NCBI GenBank assembly: GCA_013399895.1
Contig: VXBA01005361.1
Location: 599,356-663,355, forward strand
Direction: 5' to 3'
Source of the DNA: Serilophus lunatus
Taxonomy: Eukaryota; Chordata; Aves; Passeriformes; Eurylaimidae
DNA: 64,000 bases
Under the pieces are notes generated by a model. It had not been told where the DNA came from, ran no database searches, and saw only the letters and a list, made by a program, of their open reading frames with translations. Both the position numbers and the translations under genes were made by a program. Positions 1 through 12,545 of this stretch are shown piece after piece (the first letter of the stretch is position 1; every line of letters starts with the position of its first letter).

Positions 1-1857
1 CAGAAGAGCCACATGGGACAACAGCCTGTGTGTTCTGAGTTGTAGGGAAGTGTTTTGAGCACTGCTTATCTCCCCTTTAAAGTGCTGGAGCTGTTAAAGC
101 AGAAGTCAAACCCCTGCAATGTCACTCGTTCAAAGTCCAGCACTTTACTTGGCCTTTAGGTAAGGGAGAAATAGATAGTGTTCCTTTCTTCTGGTGTAAA
201 ATGTCACAAGAGGTACAATAGTCTAAAAAACAGGAAATCAAACAAGCAACCTGGAAATAGTTGGAACTGGCGATTATTTAAGCTATAAATTGAAATCAAG
301 TGGCTGCAAGCTGCAGTTGGTTATTTTTAGATTGCTTTGATGGTTTGATGATTTAAAGTCCCATCACTGCCTCCAGTATTTATCCCAGCAATCTATTTTA
401 AATTGGATCAGAGACTGTGCAATCCTCCAGAGTTTGTTCTTAAGTTATTTAGAAGTTGGCTAGTGAGACAAGAGGCTGCCCATATTTCAGTCTTGGAGCA
501 GCAGTGTGTGTAATGCCAATAGTAATTCTGGATTAATTCATTACTGATTCCTCACCTCCACCTGTTGCAATATGCAGTGAGAGCAGAAAACCTTGCAGTA
601 ATAAGAGAGTAAAAGCAGTAAAAAATGCAGAACCTAAGGCTGTAAGAAGAAGTAGTGAATAGGAAAAGGTAGGGAAGGAAAATCAATCAGAGCTTGGGAG
701 AACTCATGATGTTATAACAAGGTGTGCCAGACCTTCATGGTAATACAAGGTCTCCATGTCAATGAACATAGGGTGATATAGAAGGTAACAGAGATAAATT
801 AATATGACAGAACTGCAAATACAGAGCAGTAAATCAGCAATTAAGCAGGCAGCTGGGATAGGCAGTGGAGTCAGAAGAGAGGAGATGTCATCAGCAAGAA
901 GCCGGGCCCAAGAATTATGTTGTCAGCAGACCTCCTTGTCTTGAGATTTATAAGGAGTCAGAACTGTTAGTGAGAGCTAATTGCCTGAAGGTACAGTAGT
1001 TAACCATAAAGTATTTGAAAAGTGCTTTTCAGGACACATTCAGGTTTCCTCCCTGTAATGTTTTGAGGAAGACAGCAATGATAGATAAATCTTTATATTC
1101 AGATGAACAGTATCTAAAAAAATAGCTTAACAGTTTCCAACTCTAAGTATTAATAGCATGACTTGAGAATCAACCCTTAGATTCTTCTTAAAATTATAAT
1201 ATTATTTTACTTATTCCTTTGTCTAAGACAACAAGATATACTTGGATTAAATTTTCAAGCTCACTCCACACCACTGACTTGAAGATAAACCTAGTTTTGA
1301 GTAAATTAGTTTTTATTAGACTCCTGACTTAAGAAGCCTGAACTTTCTGAAAACCACCAGACACTGTGTTAGCCACTGTAGAACTGTTGGTATTGGCAAT
1401 GTTCTTTTTACCCTTTGTGAAGAGACTAAGTACAGGCTGTTTTCTCTGAAAATATCCATCAGTTTTTTGCTGGAGAGCCTGTCTCTATTAAATCAGTTTT
1501 TTTTCCCCTAAAAGTTTCAGAATAAATTATTCAACAGGTACTTTTAGAAGAAGTTAAACATGCAGAGCAGAGATATATTATTGTAATTAAATGCCTTCTG
1601 TTTGTGAGGCACTTTGCATACTGTGGTCACATTGCTGAAGATGGTCATATATTGCCATGATGGCTTAACGTGACTTAAGAAACCTGAGTGAGGGGGCACT
1701 GTTGCAAATGAAGCTGATGGATTGTACTGAGATAATTACATCAATTAAGAAGGACAGAAAACACAGCAAGAATATAGGGTTTTTCACATGTGAAACCAAA
1801 ACATGCCTTTAGATGAGTAAAAAAGTAGCCTTTAAATGAGATGAACTGGATTGGACT

Positions 1858-1900
1858 CACAGAATCACAGAATATGCCGAGCTGGAAGGGACCCATGCTT
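1858..1900 (-). repeat. CR1 LINE fragment, antisense 3' end
   Basis: CACAGAATCACAGAATATG followed by CTGGAAGGGACCCA is the usual reverse-complement start of a CR1 3' end. Only about 45 bp can be recognised before the similarity fades. Confidence 0.75.
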
Positions 1901-2734
1901 CAGCCTAATGAAAAGGATGTTGGGTGGGTGCCTTGAGCAGAATTTTTTACAGCTTCATCAAATGCTTTCCACACTGAAAGGTCTGCAATAAAGGTTGAAA
2001 TCTGGCCGTCTGTTTTCTTTTTCACACTGTATAAAAAGTTGGTGTTGAATGGAATGAGTTCTCTCCAGCTAATGGGAAAAAAGATGTAATGTAATTTATT
2101 TTTTCAATTAGAACATATATGGAGAAAATTTTATATGCAATATTAAAGCTTTTTTTCTGGTCTTATTAGGAAACTTAGTTCAGATTTTATATCTCAAAAG
2201 TTTTTGAGGTTTGTTATTTAACGAAGGAAACAGACTGTGACATTCTTCTGAAAGAAAAGAACAAATGTTTACGCTCTGTAACTTAATATATTCATAAATA
2301 TAATTAGAGGATAAATTATAGAATATGAGAAATAAATGTTGCATAAGAAATTAAAAAAAAAATTGATGTGGTGCATAAGGACGTAAACAGCTCATTGCCC
2401 ACCTTGTCCAAGTTGCCTCTCTGCAGAGTTCTAATATCAGCCGTGCAAATCTGATTGAGTCATGGCCTAATTATTTCACTCCAGCCACTGTTTCTTTCAG
2501 TGAGGTCAGAATTTAATAATTTAAGAAGATTATTCCTTTAATTACCATGCACATTCTAAGAGCTTATCAGGAGGCAAACGTGCTCTTTGCCCACAGAACA
2601 TCTCCAGTGCATGTTCAAGCCGGCACAAAATGGTTTTTTGCTCTCTGCCATATCAGATGATGTGTTTGCAGATATCTGCATGAACGGGGTTGACTCTGAC
2701 GCTCAGGTCAGGATATGGGTGACATCAATGTAGT

Positions 2735-2757
2735 GTTGCTAAGCAACAGTTAGCAAC
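2735..2757. promoter_or_regulatory. RFX X-box-like palindrome with an extra half site
   Basis: GTTGCTAAGCAAC (2735-2747) is a perfect six-base inverted repeat around one central base, the form bound by RFX factors. A second half site, GTTAGCAAC, ends at 2757. It lies outside any recognised repeat. Confidence 0.4.
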
Positions 2758-3019
2758 TTGCATCCCACATTTAGTTCCTTTGGTTTTGTGTTCCATATCT
2801 GTCCTGACACGTTCATGTGCAAGGCCCGGGAACACGGGTTAGTCATTGTGCATGTTCCTCGCATGCAGATCCAATTCCCTTGGCTCAGTCCTCTGGAATG
2901 TGGTGGACTTGATTGAAGGTTTTTGGACTGGGCAAACAGAGGTACCAGTACAGAATGTGAGGAAAAGAGGCAGAAAATAAAGTGGTATGGAAAGAGAAGA
3001 GGGAGAAATAAAGTGATAC

Positions 3020-3381
3020 AAAGGAGGCTCAGAGGTGACCTTATCGCTCTCTACAGCTTCCTGAAAGGAGGTTGTAGTCAGGTGGGGGTTGGTCTCTTCC
3101 ACCAGGCAGCGACTGACAGAACGAGAGGACACAGTCTCAAGCTGTGTCAGGGGAGGTATAGGTTAGATATTAGGAAGAAGTTTTTTACAGAAAGAGTAAT
3201 AAAGTATTGGAATAGTCTGCCCGGGGAGGCGGTGGAGTCACCATCCCTGGATGTGTTTAAAAAAAGGCTGGATGTGGCACTTGGTGACATGGTCTAGTCT
3301 GGTCGAGGTGTTAGGGCAAGGGTTGGACTGGATGATCTTGGAGGTCTCTTCCAACCTAGTGATTCTGTGATTCTGCGATTG
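3020..3381 (+). repeat. CR1 LINE 3' end, sense
   Basis: A 5'-truncated CR1 shows GCTCTCTACAGCTTCCTGAA, GGTTGTAGTCAGGTGGGG, TTGGTCTCTTCCACCAGGCA and the closing GATGATCTTGGAGGTCTCTT, then the terminal ATTCTGTGATTCTGCG repeat. The 124-residue ORF starting at 2923 runs through it and is not a gene. Confidence 0.93.
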
Positions 3382-4620
3382 AGAAGTCCACTCTCAAGCA
3401 ACACGCCAGCTGGTCTCACACACACCTATTTTAAAAATGCGTATTTATTTAAAGCTGCATAGTATTTGTCCTCCTCCGCACGAACAGCGGGTTAAAAACG
3501 TACTTTAAATTGTACCACACATAAGCGGAAAATAAGATTCATGACTGTGTGCCCCACATTTTACATTCAGCTTTGTTTTGAATTGTATATTCTCTTCATT
3601 ATTCTTTCTCTGTTTAATTCCACATGAATATTAGTCAGGAGTTCATAAATGTTAATTAAACTTTACTATTCATCAGTGGGGAATTATTCTTGTTTGAGAG
3701 ACAGGGAGCACAAAGTGGAAATGAACTAGAATAACCTGGGTAGGTGGGAGAGCAATAAACAGAATACACTTGTCCTGATTTATTTTTTGGTTTTGAGCTA
3801 CCATGGACAAACTTAGGAGCAAGTCAGGAATCTGCTTCTCTGTGTCTGAGGGGTGTCTGACCAGGGTCACAGAATGTTAATCTCTGTAGAGCAGCCAACT
3901 CCCACTGGCTCCAGTGGGGACAATCTCCCTCCCCCAGCTGAAGCCCCAGTTTATTAATTAAACTGCCCTGTGCTAATATCAAGCACACAGAATGGTGGTC
4001 TTCTATCACTGATAAACATGACAAACAACAATTCCTTCTCCCCAGACATCAATCTAATAAAGCAAGAGTGTACTATTAGCTCTGTAGGTGCAAGAAGCAT
4101 CAGTTGTCAGCCAGGCTGTTTGCTGTGCCTCCACAATACCTAGGACCAGTGGGAGGTCATCTCTGACTAAATCTCATCTACCTCCTCCAGCAAAGCCATT
4201 AAGGCCTCAAGACCTCTCTTTTTACACCCCATAGGAGCAATATCAGTTGAGTTTTTCATGTACAAACACTGCGAAATGCAGTGGGAAATGTCCACGTTGA
4301 AATGTTCCTGGTTTTGTAGCCCTGCTGTGTGGCAGGTGGTTCACCAGTAAGGCAGGTGAATCTTATTTTGCACAGGAGCACTCTCCATAAACTTTTGGTG
4401 GAGATAAAGTGCCCAACAAACCTTCCTTTTAGATGTGGACTTGCTGTTTGTTCCCATTTGGAGCCAAGCAAATGGGTTTGTGTGCAGCACTAATATACCC
4501 ACTATGTTTTTTTCTCTTTACCCAAACATGGGCACTGAACCAGTATTACTGCATCACTCCATACCTCATTTAGCCAGAGAAAAATATCACCGAATCTTTT
4601 GGGAACTTTATTAATTTTAC

Positions 4621-4636
4621 TTTTTTTTTTTTTTTT
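4621..4636. repeat. Poly-T run (16 bp)
   Basis: A simple T homopolymer lies between ATTTTAC and CAAGAAG. No adjoining element is recognised. Confidence 0.85.
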
Positions 4637-7600
4637 CAAGAAGTGTGCTGCAGTTACACATCTTCCTAATCAAAGCAAACCAAGGTTCATCAGTCCGGTG
4701 AAATATAGTGTTTGATGCTCAGGTTACAACAAATTCTTCTGAGCTGGTGTTAAAATCTGGTAGGGCAATATAATCCTCTTTTTTAGCCTTCTGATTATCC
4801 CTCCCTCACAGAGGATTTTTCATTGTTTTGTTCCATCTTTGCTTCAAGCAGCTGGCTTGCTCTTTTTACATATTCTGCTTTCTTAGTTAAAGTCTAATTA
4901 TCGTTCCCTGTCTCCCCAAATGCCTCCATACTTTGTGTGCTGACAAGCACACAGTGGTGTTATCCCAGGAGTGATTACTGCACACAGCTCTAATTCTGTT
5001 GTTTCTGGTGTTCAATTGTATAGCTAATGATATAAAAGAGGATGGACATGGAAGAAAAACGCCTGGATTTCACAAAATTACCATGTGCATTTGCACAAAT
5101 ACCTGAAATATCAGAGCATCTCTGTTGTATTGGTATTTTGCTATTAAAATAAGGACTGGATTTAAAAAAGTAATTAAAAAAATTAAATTAAAATTAAAAA
5201 ATATGTAAATCCTAAGGCTTTGGGAGCTGCTAGTGTGAAGCTGATGGGCAGATTTTCAGAAGCTCAGGGCTCAAGTGTTCTTGGCTTTTTTTGCAATTCT
5301 GGCTGCTTACATCATATGCCTAATTAGGAGATTGGAGGTTTTTGGAAAATGAAGGCCACAAAGTTCAGTCTCCTCCAAAGCAGAAAAAAAGAGCTGAATT
5401 AGGATGCTGAGAACAGACCTACAGGCTTCAATTAAATGGATCTTAAAAGCTACTTGTGTCTTAAAGGCTGCCATGAAGGGTGCAAGGTCAAGGTGGAACC
5501 AAAGAAAAAAGTCTGCATCTCACTGAAAGGAGATGGGCCCAGGCTACAGGAAATGTTCTCCAGACAGAATTTGAAAATAATACAGGACTAAAGGGAGGTT
5601 ACCAGAGAAAATAAGAGAATCTCAGATCTCAAAGATGATGGGCAGAAAGCCTAAATGAGGAACAGACTGATCCCATGCTGTTAAGTAGAGTTGTTCACAA
5701 TGCTGTCCTGAAAGGCATAGCTTGCTGTATTTCCCAACAGAAAAGGCAGTAAAGAGGCTAAAAAGAAATGCCAATTTTCACTGGTCAAAACTCAGGAATT
5801 TTCTGTAACAGGAAAAATGGCAAAACCTGGTAGATGGTAGCAGATGCTACGGAGGCCCTTGCTTGGAGGGGAGGGGACAGTGGAGAAAAGTCAGTCAGGT
5901 GAAGCTTAGGGACTAAACAGCCTAGGTGTCAGTCCAATCAAATCCTTTTTGAATGGCAAAAAGAGTCTTGCCATGAACTTTCTAGACATTAAGAAGTCTT
6001 GACAATATCTGCTGCCATTAATTCTGGGACATTTTGATAGGTATAGGAGTGACAATGAAGTTGGTTTCCATTGGAAATGTACGAAAGGGGAAGCTTTCAC
6101 AGGCAATGCACATATTTAGTGTGTGTTTAGATTACCACAGGCATTGGCATCAAACACCACGTGCATTCCCTCACATTTCTCCTTTTGGCATTGACACTGG
6201 ATTCCTTGTCACTGGATTGAGGAGAGGTTTTGGGATATCCAGTCCAAACTGCCATAGCTCAGCTGAGGATTGCCAGGAGACAGATTTTTAGGGCAAGATA
6301 GAGGTCAATGTCACAGCTAAAACAATATACAGTGAGAGCAATATTAATCAGCACTTGAAAAACTATAATTAAAACCACAAGGGGAAAAAAAAAATCTCTT
6401 CAGAGCCCTAAAGCCTGACCTATAGCAAGGTAAAGCAACAGGGGAGGACAATCAGTTAACAGAGTTCTGCTTGGCAGAAGCAGAAAGTCAGGAATAATGC
6501 ATAGAATTGGCAAAACACTTCAGCAGCTTAATAGACTCTGGTCATTGAAAATTTGGAATGTAAGGGCAGGCTCATCTTTAGTGTTCCCTGGCAGCAGCTC
6601 AAATGTATTTCTTCCTTAATAAGCTAAGAATTCACCAAAGATACAGGCAGACATCTGAATGTCTTTGAAAGTGATTGCTTCAGGAAAATTTCCAATATTA
6701 CAGGAAATAAATGTATTATATATGCCAAGACATGACAGAGTCTAAAGCTATCCAGAAAAAAGATGGAAATAGTCTGAGACATGTTTTGAATGATGTGGAA
6801 GTTAGAAGAGCATGTGAAAGTAGTTGATTGAAAGAATCTATGCATTAAATAGCACTGATAGAAGAAAAACTTATTGGATTTGTGAAGCATGGCTAGGATT
6901 GAACAGCAGACAGTGACATGCTGCAGAACCTTCAGCCCTTGAGGCTTCCTGCAGTATTCCCAAAGGAATTAACATAAATGAGATGATTTTTGCCCCTTTT
7001 CTGTCTTTACAAACATGATAGAGGAGAAATTCTTTTGGGGGGTTCTTGGGAAACCACATGGGGTTTAGCTTTTTTTTGAAGACCCAGCAGAAACCAATGA
7101 ATAACCCCAAACCTCACTCACTGCAGCACAAGAGCTTCACATTCTGCCTTGTAGTAGGAAAATAAGAGCTTTGTTCTATAAGAAGGGAGTTAATTGTTTT
7201 AGCTGTTACGAGGTTCAGCAAAGAGTCTCAATTTGCATTTCACTTAAAGACTTCTATTCCAGTCTTAAGGAAGAGTTTACATGTATAAAATGAGCATTTT
7301 TCTTAATACTAACTGTTGAGCTGAAATGGAACAAAAATGTGTGCATCACCTTTCCCTAAATACTTGCTTTCCTTAAATCGTCATCAATGAAACAACTTTA
7401 TTATGTCAGCATTTTAAGCTTTCTGTAGAAGGAGATCACATGTTAGCATGATTTTGAGTCGTTGCTGTGTATAAAACAACCATTATTTTTTTAACTACTG
7501 GTTTAATTAATTCATTAATTCATTAAACTACCGGTGAACTTTGCACTTTGATTTTCCATCATCAAGCAAAAATTAGTGTCTGACCATCATCTGAGAACAA

Positions 7601-8186
7601 ATTTGAGTTTTTTAATGTTTTTTTTTACCCAAGCTACCAATTCTGGCATCAGCTAATTCAATGCTTCTATAAATCAGTTATTTTAGACTTTATTCATCTG
7701 TATCTCTGGGTGAGTATTGAATTGGACAAGTTATTTCCCAAAACTGCTTTCCAGGCCATTTTATGCATTTTGCTTCTTTGTTGTCAGTTCAATCCCAAAC
7801 TTTGGAATGAATATTCTAATCTATGCCTCCTTGTGAGCATACCTTAGTCTTATGCATGTTCCTCTTTGTAGAGAAGACAGACACACTAATTAATGTATAA
7901 TTAGGGAACTTTGACTATCAACCCAGAGAAAAATGGGTCCAATTTTTGTCTTACTCTGACAACTTACTAGGATTTTTGAACACTTCATTAGAACTTCTCT
8001 TCCCTGTTGTTCAAGAGTGGTTTCCCATTTTCTTTTCTCAGTGTTCACACCAAGAGGTCACGACCTGCTGACAAGCAAGAGTTGTGTGTGCGTGATGGAA
8101 AGAGGTCAGTTGGGTAAGTGAATTAAACATGGTCTGCCAAAAATGTAATATAGACATTGGGGCAAGATGAGGTTAATTAGACCATT

Positions 8187-8218
8187 ATTGTTCAGAGTAA
8201 ATTTAGAGGAAGAACAAT
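8187..8218. promoter_or_regulatory. Inverted pair of SOX-like sites beside homeodomain-type motifs
   Basis: ATTGTTC (8187-8193) and GAACAAT (8212-8218) are exact reverse complements 18 bp apart. GTTAATTAG precedes them and TGTAATTACC follows. The grouping resembles developmental enhancers but such AT-rich words are common by chance. Confidence 0.2.
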
Positions 8219-11200
8219 TATGATGCTGTAATTACCTTCCCCAATTTGTAAATTATTCCACTGCTCCTGAGTGTAAATGAGGATTATCATGGCTATTGGA
8301 GGTAGGAGCCTGTTGTGTAATTAAGCTGAGAACGTTTAGAAAGCTGATGTTACTCCAGTGCAGAAATAAATATCACTGAGTGATGGCTGAAATGGCCCCT
8401 CCAGAAAGACAAGAAAGCAATGTCAGGGTGGTAGGTTGGCACTGTTTATATATCATGGAAGCAAGTCAAATGAACCAAAGTTGTTCAGAACAACAGTCTG
8501 GCCTGTGAGAGCAAAGTCCATGTACCATTAGAGGAAAACTACAGTTTTGAGGCAGGACTCTGATCAATGTGTGCATAGCACTGACAAATCAGTGGTGCTA
8601 ATGGCTACGTGCTTTTACATACATGGAATGAACCTGATTATTAAAATGTGTCTCCTGAGATCAAGGGCATCCAGTCTTGCAATGCTGGATATGTTACAAA
8701 GCTGATTCTTGAACCCAAGAGTTCCTAGCTGAGAAATTCAGGGAGCTGTTGGGATCCTGTAAGGAGAGTCTCAAAATTCCTTTCTATTAAGACTTGCAAA
8801 GGGAATTGAGCTGAGAGTCCTCTGGAGGAATAAACTTTCTGAAGATTCATGTTTATAGAATTCCTTTGGTGATGTGGTTTTAGAATGACTAAAATTGCTT
8901 TTCAGGATCTGACCTGAAAGATACTCTCCTGGACACCTTCCTAAAGTTTGCTGAATTATTTGCAGGGAGTTACTGAGTATACTCTGCATAACAGTGGCTT
9001 ATATCCTGTCTCCCTCCTATAATTTAGCAAAGTATAAAAGATGGCTTCCAACTTCTTGCTTCCATATCATTAGTGCAGCCTGTGTTCCTGCTTTGTTCAG
9101 TGCATCCTTACAGGCTTGCTGGAGTGGAGGCTCTGAAACAAATCCACTGGTAAAATCACTTTTTATACTTTTTTATCTTTTTCTTTTAGGAGGAATTGCC
9201 CAGTTAGCAGCACTCAACAGCACCAGTTTTGAAATAGCTGCTCTGCAGCTCAACCTCCTGCACGCACAGCAGTGACAAGTAGCTCTAGGTTGTTTTCTGG
9301 GGTCATGGAAGAAGGACAGAGCCTCTATTTGAAGAAAAGAACTTAACGCTTTCACAGCTTCTCTGCAAGAATTAAACCACCCCTTAGAAAAGTCAGGTTG
9401 GAATTACATTTTAGTATGTGTAAATTGTCAGTGAGTATAACGCTATGGCATATAAAGGCTAATTTTACAAGAAGGAAGTTTAGGAAAGTAAAGTGATTTA
9501 TGAGGAATAGCGTTTGCATTAGCAGTTTGATGTTATAACTCAAGCAATCCATCAGATTTTACTTTGGTCCATTTATTCTGTACTTGCCTTGCCCAAGGCC
9601 TTGTTTCTCATTGCAATAAAAGGTCAACTCCCAGCACTGAGCTAAGCAAGAACAATACAGAAGAGAGTTCAAAGACAAGGTAAGACACATAACACACAAA
9701 CCAGAAGAATCCAGATAAGAGCTGGTATCTGAAATACATTTATTTTAAATACAAATGCATATAAAATCAATAGTCAGGAGTAGATCTGTCTTTTAAAATA
9801 TCTTGCTACAGCTTTCTTACGGCATGTCATTCTGGGGACATCAGATGGTTTGAAAGCCATGTGTCCACATCAGCATCCGACTTCGTCAGGTGTCAAAGTT
9901 TTCCTGAAACTTGAGAAGATGCAACAATCTTTTGTGAGCCCTCACTTCAAAAATCATTTCTTAAACACAAGCTGAGGAGAGTGGTAACAGCAGCCTTTCC
10001 CCATGTACTGTATCCATGAGTCATGCCTACTGAGCCCCGTTTAAAATGAAACACAGAGTTTGGGATTTGCAGCCAGATCACTCAGCAATTCCTGATTTTT
10101 CTAGTGAAGACACTGATCAGGATTATTGTTATTACCAGGGAAGACTGAGCCTGAATGGAAGAAAAATTCATATAAGTCTAAAGGAGAAATGAGTGCAGCG
10201 ATGAGAAGTGTGTGTTATTTTTCACTGACTGTGCATGGCAAACAAAACAGCTGTGGCTGTAGTTTCTGGACATGGTCAAACACAAGGGAGAACGGTTGTG
10301 TCACATTTGCTTGATTTGCAAGTGATTTTCTGCCAAATTAAATTAGAGATTTAAAGTAGCAGATAGAGCTCATTTTCACCTGTTGCTGCAGCTGCCATCT
10401 TACCAGAGGATGTCTTTTTAGAGAAGCAGAGGCAGTTTGTTTGCTTGTGGTTTTTTCCCTTCCAATGCCTGGCTAAGTGTCACTGAAGGAGGAGGGCAGA
10501 ACAAACGGGTCAGAAGGAATGAAGTGTTGTCAAATCCCCCTTTCCTGGATCTGCCACGCTGCTTCTTGCTGTTTGCTGAATTCCCAGCCCTTCTCCCAGA
10601 GTCTCCCTTCAAAGTGGCACATGCCACTTTCTTTATGTCTAGTCGAACTGGTGTGAAAGTGCAGAGCCCTTCACTTGCAGCCTTGAAGGGTTCAAACCAG
10701 GGCATATTCAGACAAAAATAAAAGCCTGCCTGTGAATTTTAGCTTCCAAGAGAATGCCTACCCTCAGCACACTGCTTCCCTTCCATAGTGCCATTGTGGC
10801 AAGAGAAACAATCCTTTATACTGGGTTGTTTTTTCATCTCTAAATACGTTAACTACTTGAACTTGGCAATGTATGGTGCACAGTTAAAAACAGAAGTGTA
10901 TGAATTAAATTGCAAATTAGTGTGTATCAAAATTTGGATCTTTTATTTTGTTTTAGCAAATGCTTGGTTTGCCAGTTACTCTCTAACTATCAAAAACCCC
11001 ATAACTTCTTGGTTTTATTATTTAAACCATTGTGTGTGCAAAATCCTCATCGTAGAGAGTCAAAGTGAGAAATCAGAATTATTGAATCCATAATGGGGAT
11101 GAGCTGAGAAAAAACTACTATGGATTTCACAGAAAAATATGGAAAGTGTCAAAAGAGGTATTCATGGTATTTAGTGACAAATGAAATAATTAAAATTAAA

Positions 11201-12493
11201 AAAACTTGGTGGATATTTATGTGCCTGAAAGGGTTGGGTTGAATTTCCGTTCTCAAATTTGCATATTAAGACGTAATTGCTACTCATGATCAGTTATGTT
11301 TTGTTAAATTTAATATGAATAATGGAGCTAAAAAACTATGGATTTGAACTATTTTTGAGAATTTCAAGTTGCTCTTTGAAAAGCAACATCCCACTGAGAA
11401 CAAGAGAGTACAGGGGGATTATAATTGACCATCTGAACAACACATAGTAAACGAGGAGATGAAAAGAACACAGGGTACACAACATTTAGGCTGGGAATTA
11501 ATCATCTAAACATTGTTCAGATTGATACCAAACAAGATCAGGAGTCATACAACAATACTGTACATAAAAAGAGACTTTTATAACCAGCAGCCCTATGGAA
11601 CAGTTTGTCTCACCTTGAAACACAGCTCAGCTGGACCAGCTCTAAGAATAGACATACTGTGGTTCTAAATGTTTATTTACAGAAAATGCCATTTGCTGTT
11701 GGAACAGTCTCCTGTGGGACTCCCTCCTAGTGCTCGTGGTGCTTCCTCACTGTGCTTTCACACCTTTGAGGTGGGAGCATTGTTCTGCCCGTGCCAGGGC
11801 TTGGCAGAATGAAGCTGCCTGCAAGTGGTAGAATATTAATGTTGCTCAAGCGTTGAACCTGCCCTCAGATAAGCTGCAGTAATTGAATCTGACCTTTTAT
11901 GACACCCTTGGTAGAAAATGCCATCCTGTATGAATGGCTGGTGTTCCACAGGGTGTCATCAGTGAATGAAAGGATGACCCTTGGCTGGTAGGTCCCACAG
12001 CACCAACACCCAGCCTTCACTGGGCTGTCACATCTCTCACTGGGGCAATGGTCTAATTTAAAATGCTCTCCTGAGAGGAGAACCTAAAAGGCTTGGAGTT
12101 TGTCTTGAGTATTCCCAGATTTTGCTCCAAGGCAATTTTCTTCTTTGTTGTTCAGTCTGGCCAAGGGAGACAGCAGGTGCTGAAAAGCTGCTTCCCATTT
12201 TTTCTTTTCCCTTATACTGGAATGTGAGTACAGGGAAGTGAAGAGCTAAGGTGAGAACTAAGAGTGTATTAGAAACCACAGGCCAGTATGTCAGAGGCCA
12301 GTGAGTATTTTGGCTGCTAATTGCCTTGGCCAGCCTTCCAAGCCTTATTTATTTTTAGAGCATTTTCACCTTCTCTGTTGTTTCTGGGCATTCCCCTGTA
12401 AGCAACGTTTCTTGGGAGATTTTTGCTTTTCCTGCATTCATGGCTTGACAGACTGCAGAAGACAGTAAATATAATTTTTATGCAGGCATACAA

Positions 12494-12545
12494 AAACACA
12501 CACACACGCACACACACACACGCACACACACACACGCACACACAC
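12494..12545. repeat. (CA)n microsatellite with regularly spaced CG interruptions
   Basis: A CA-repeat of about 52 bp has CG steps at 12507, 12521 and 12535, exactly 14 bp apart, so the array is really a 14-bp unit of the form (CA)6CG in its middle part. Confidence 0.95.

Larger units (their letters stand above)
1..3019. other. Intergenic DNA downstream of SLC6A1, no gene seen
   Basis: Apart from the CR1 scrap at 1858 and the X-box-like site at 2735, I see no exon, RNA gene or repeat. ORFs are short and unlike known proteins. The part from about 2560 to 2830 is less AT-rich and is the most likely regulatory piece. Confidence 0.6.
3382..12493. other. Intergenic DNA, no gene seen
   Basis: Nine kilobases of unique-looking AT-rich DNA have only ORFs of 60-101 codons, none recognised. 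I noted a T run at 4621, AT-rich low-complexity DNA at about 5165-5205, and the SOX-like pair at 8187. Confidence 0.6.
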
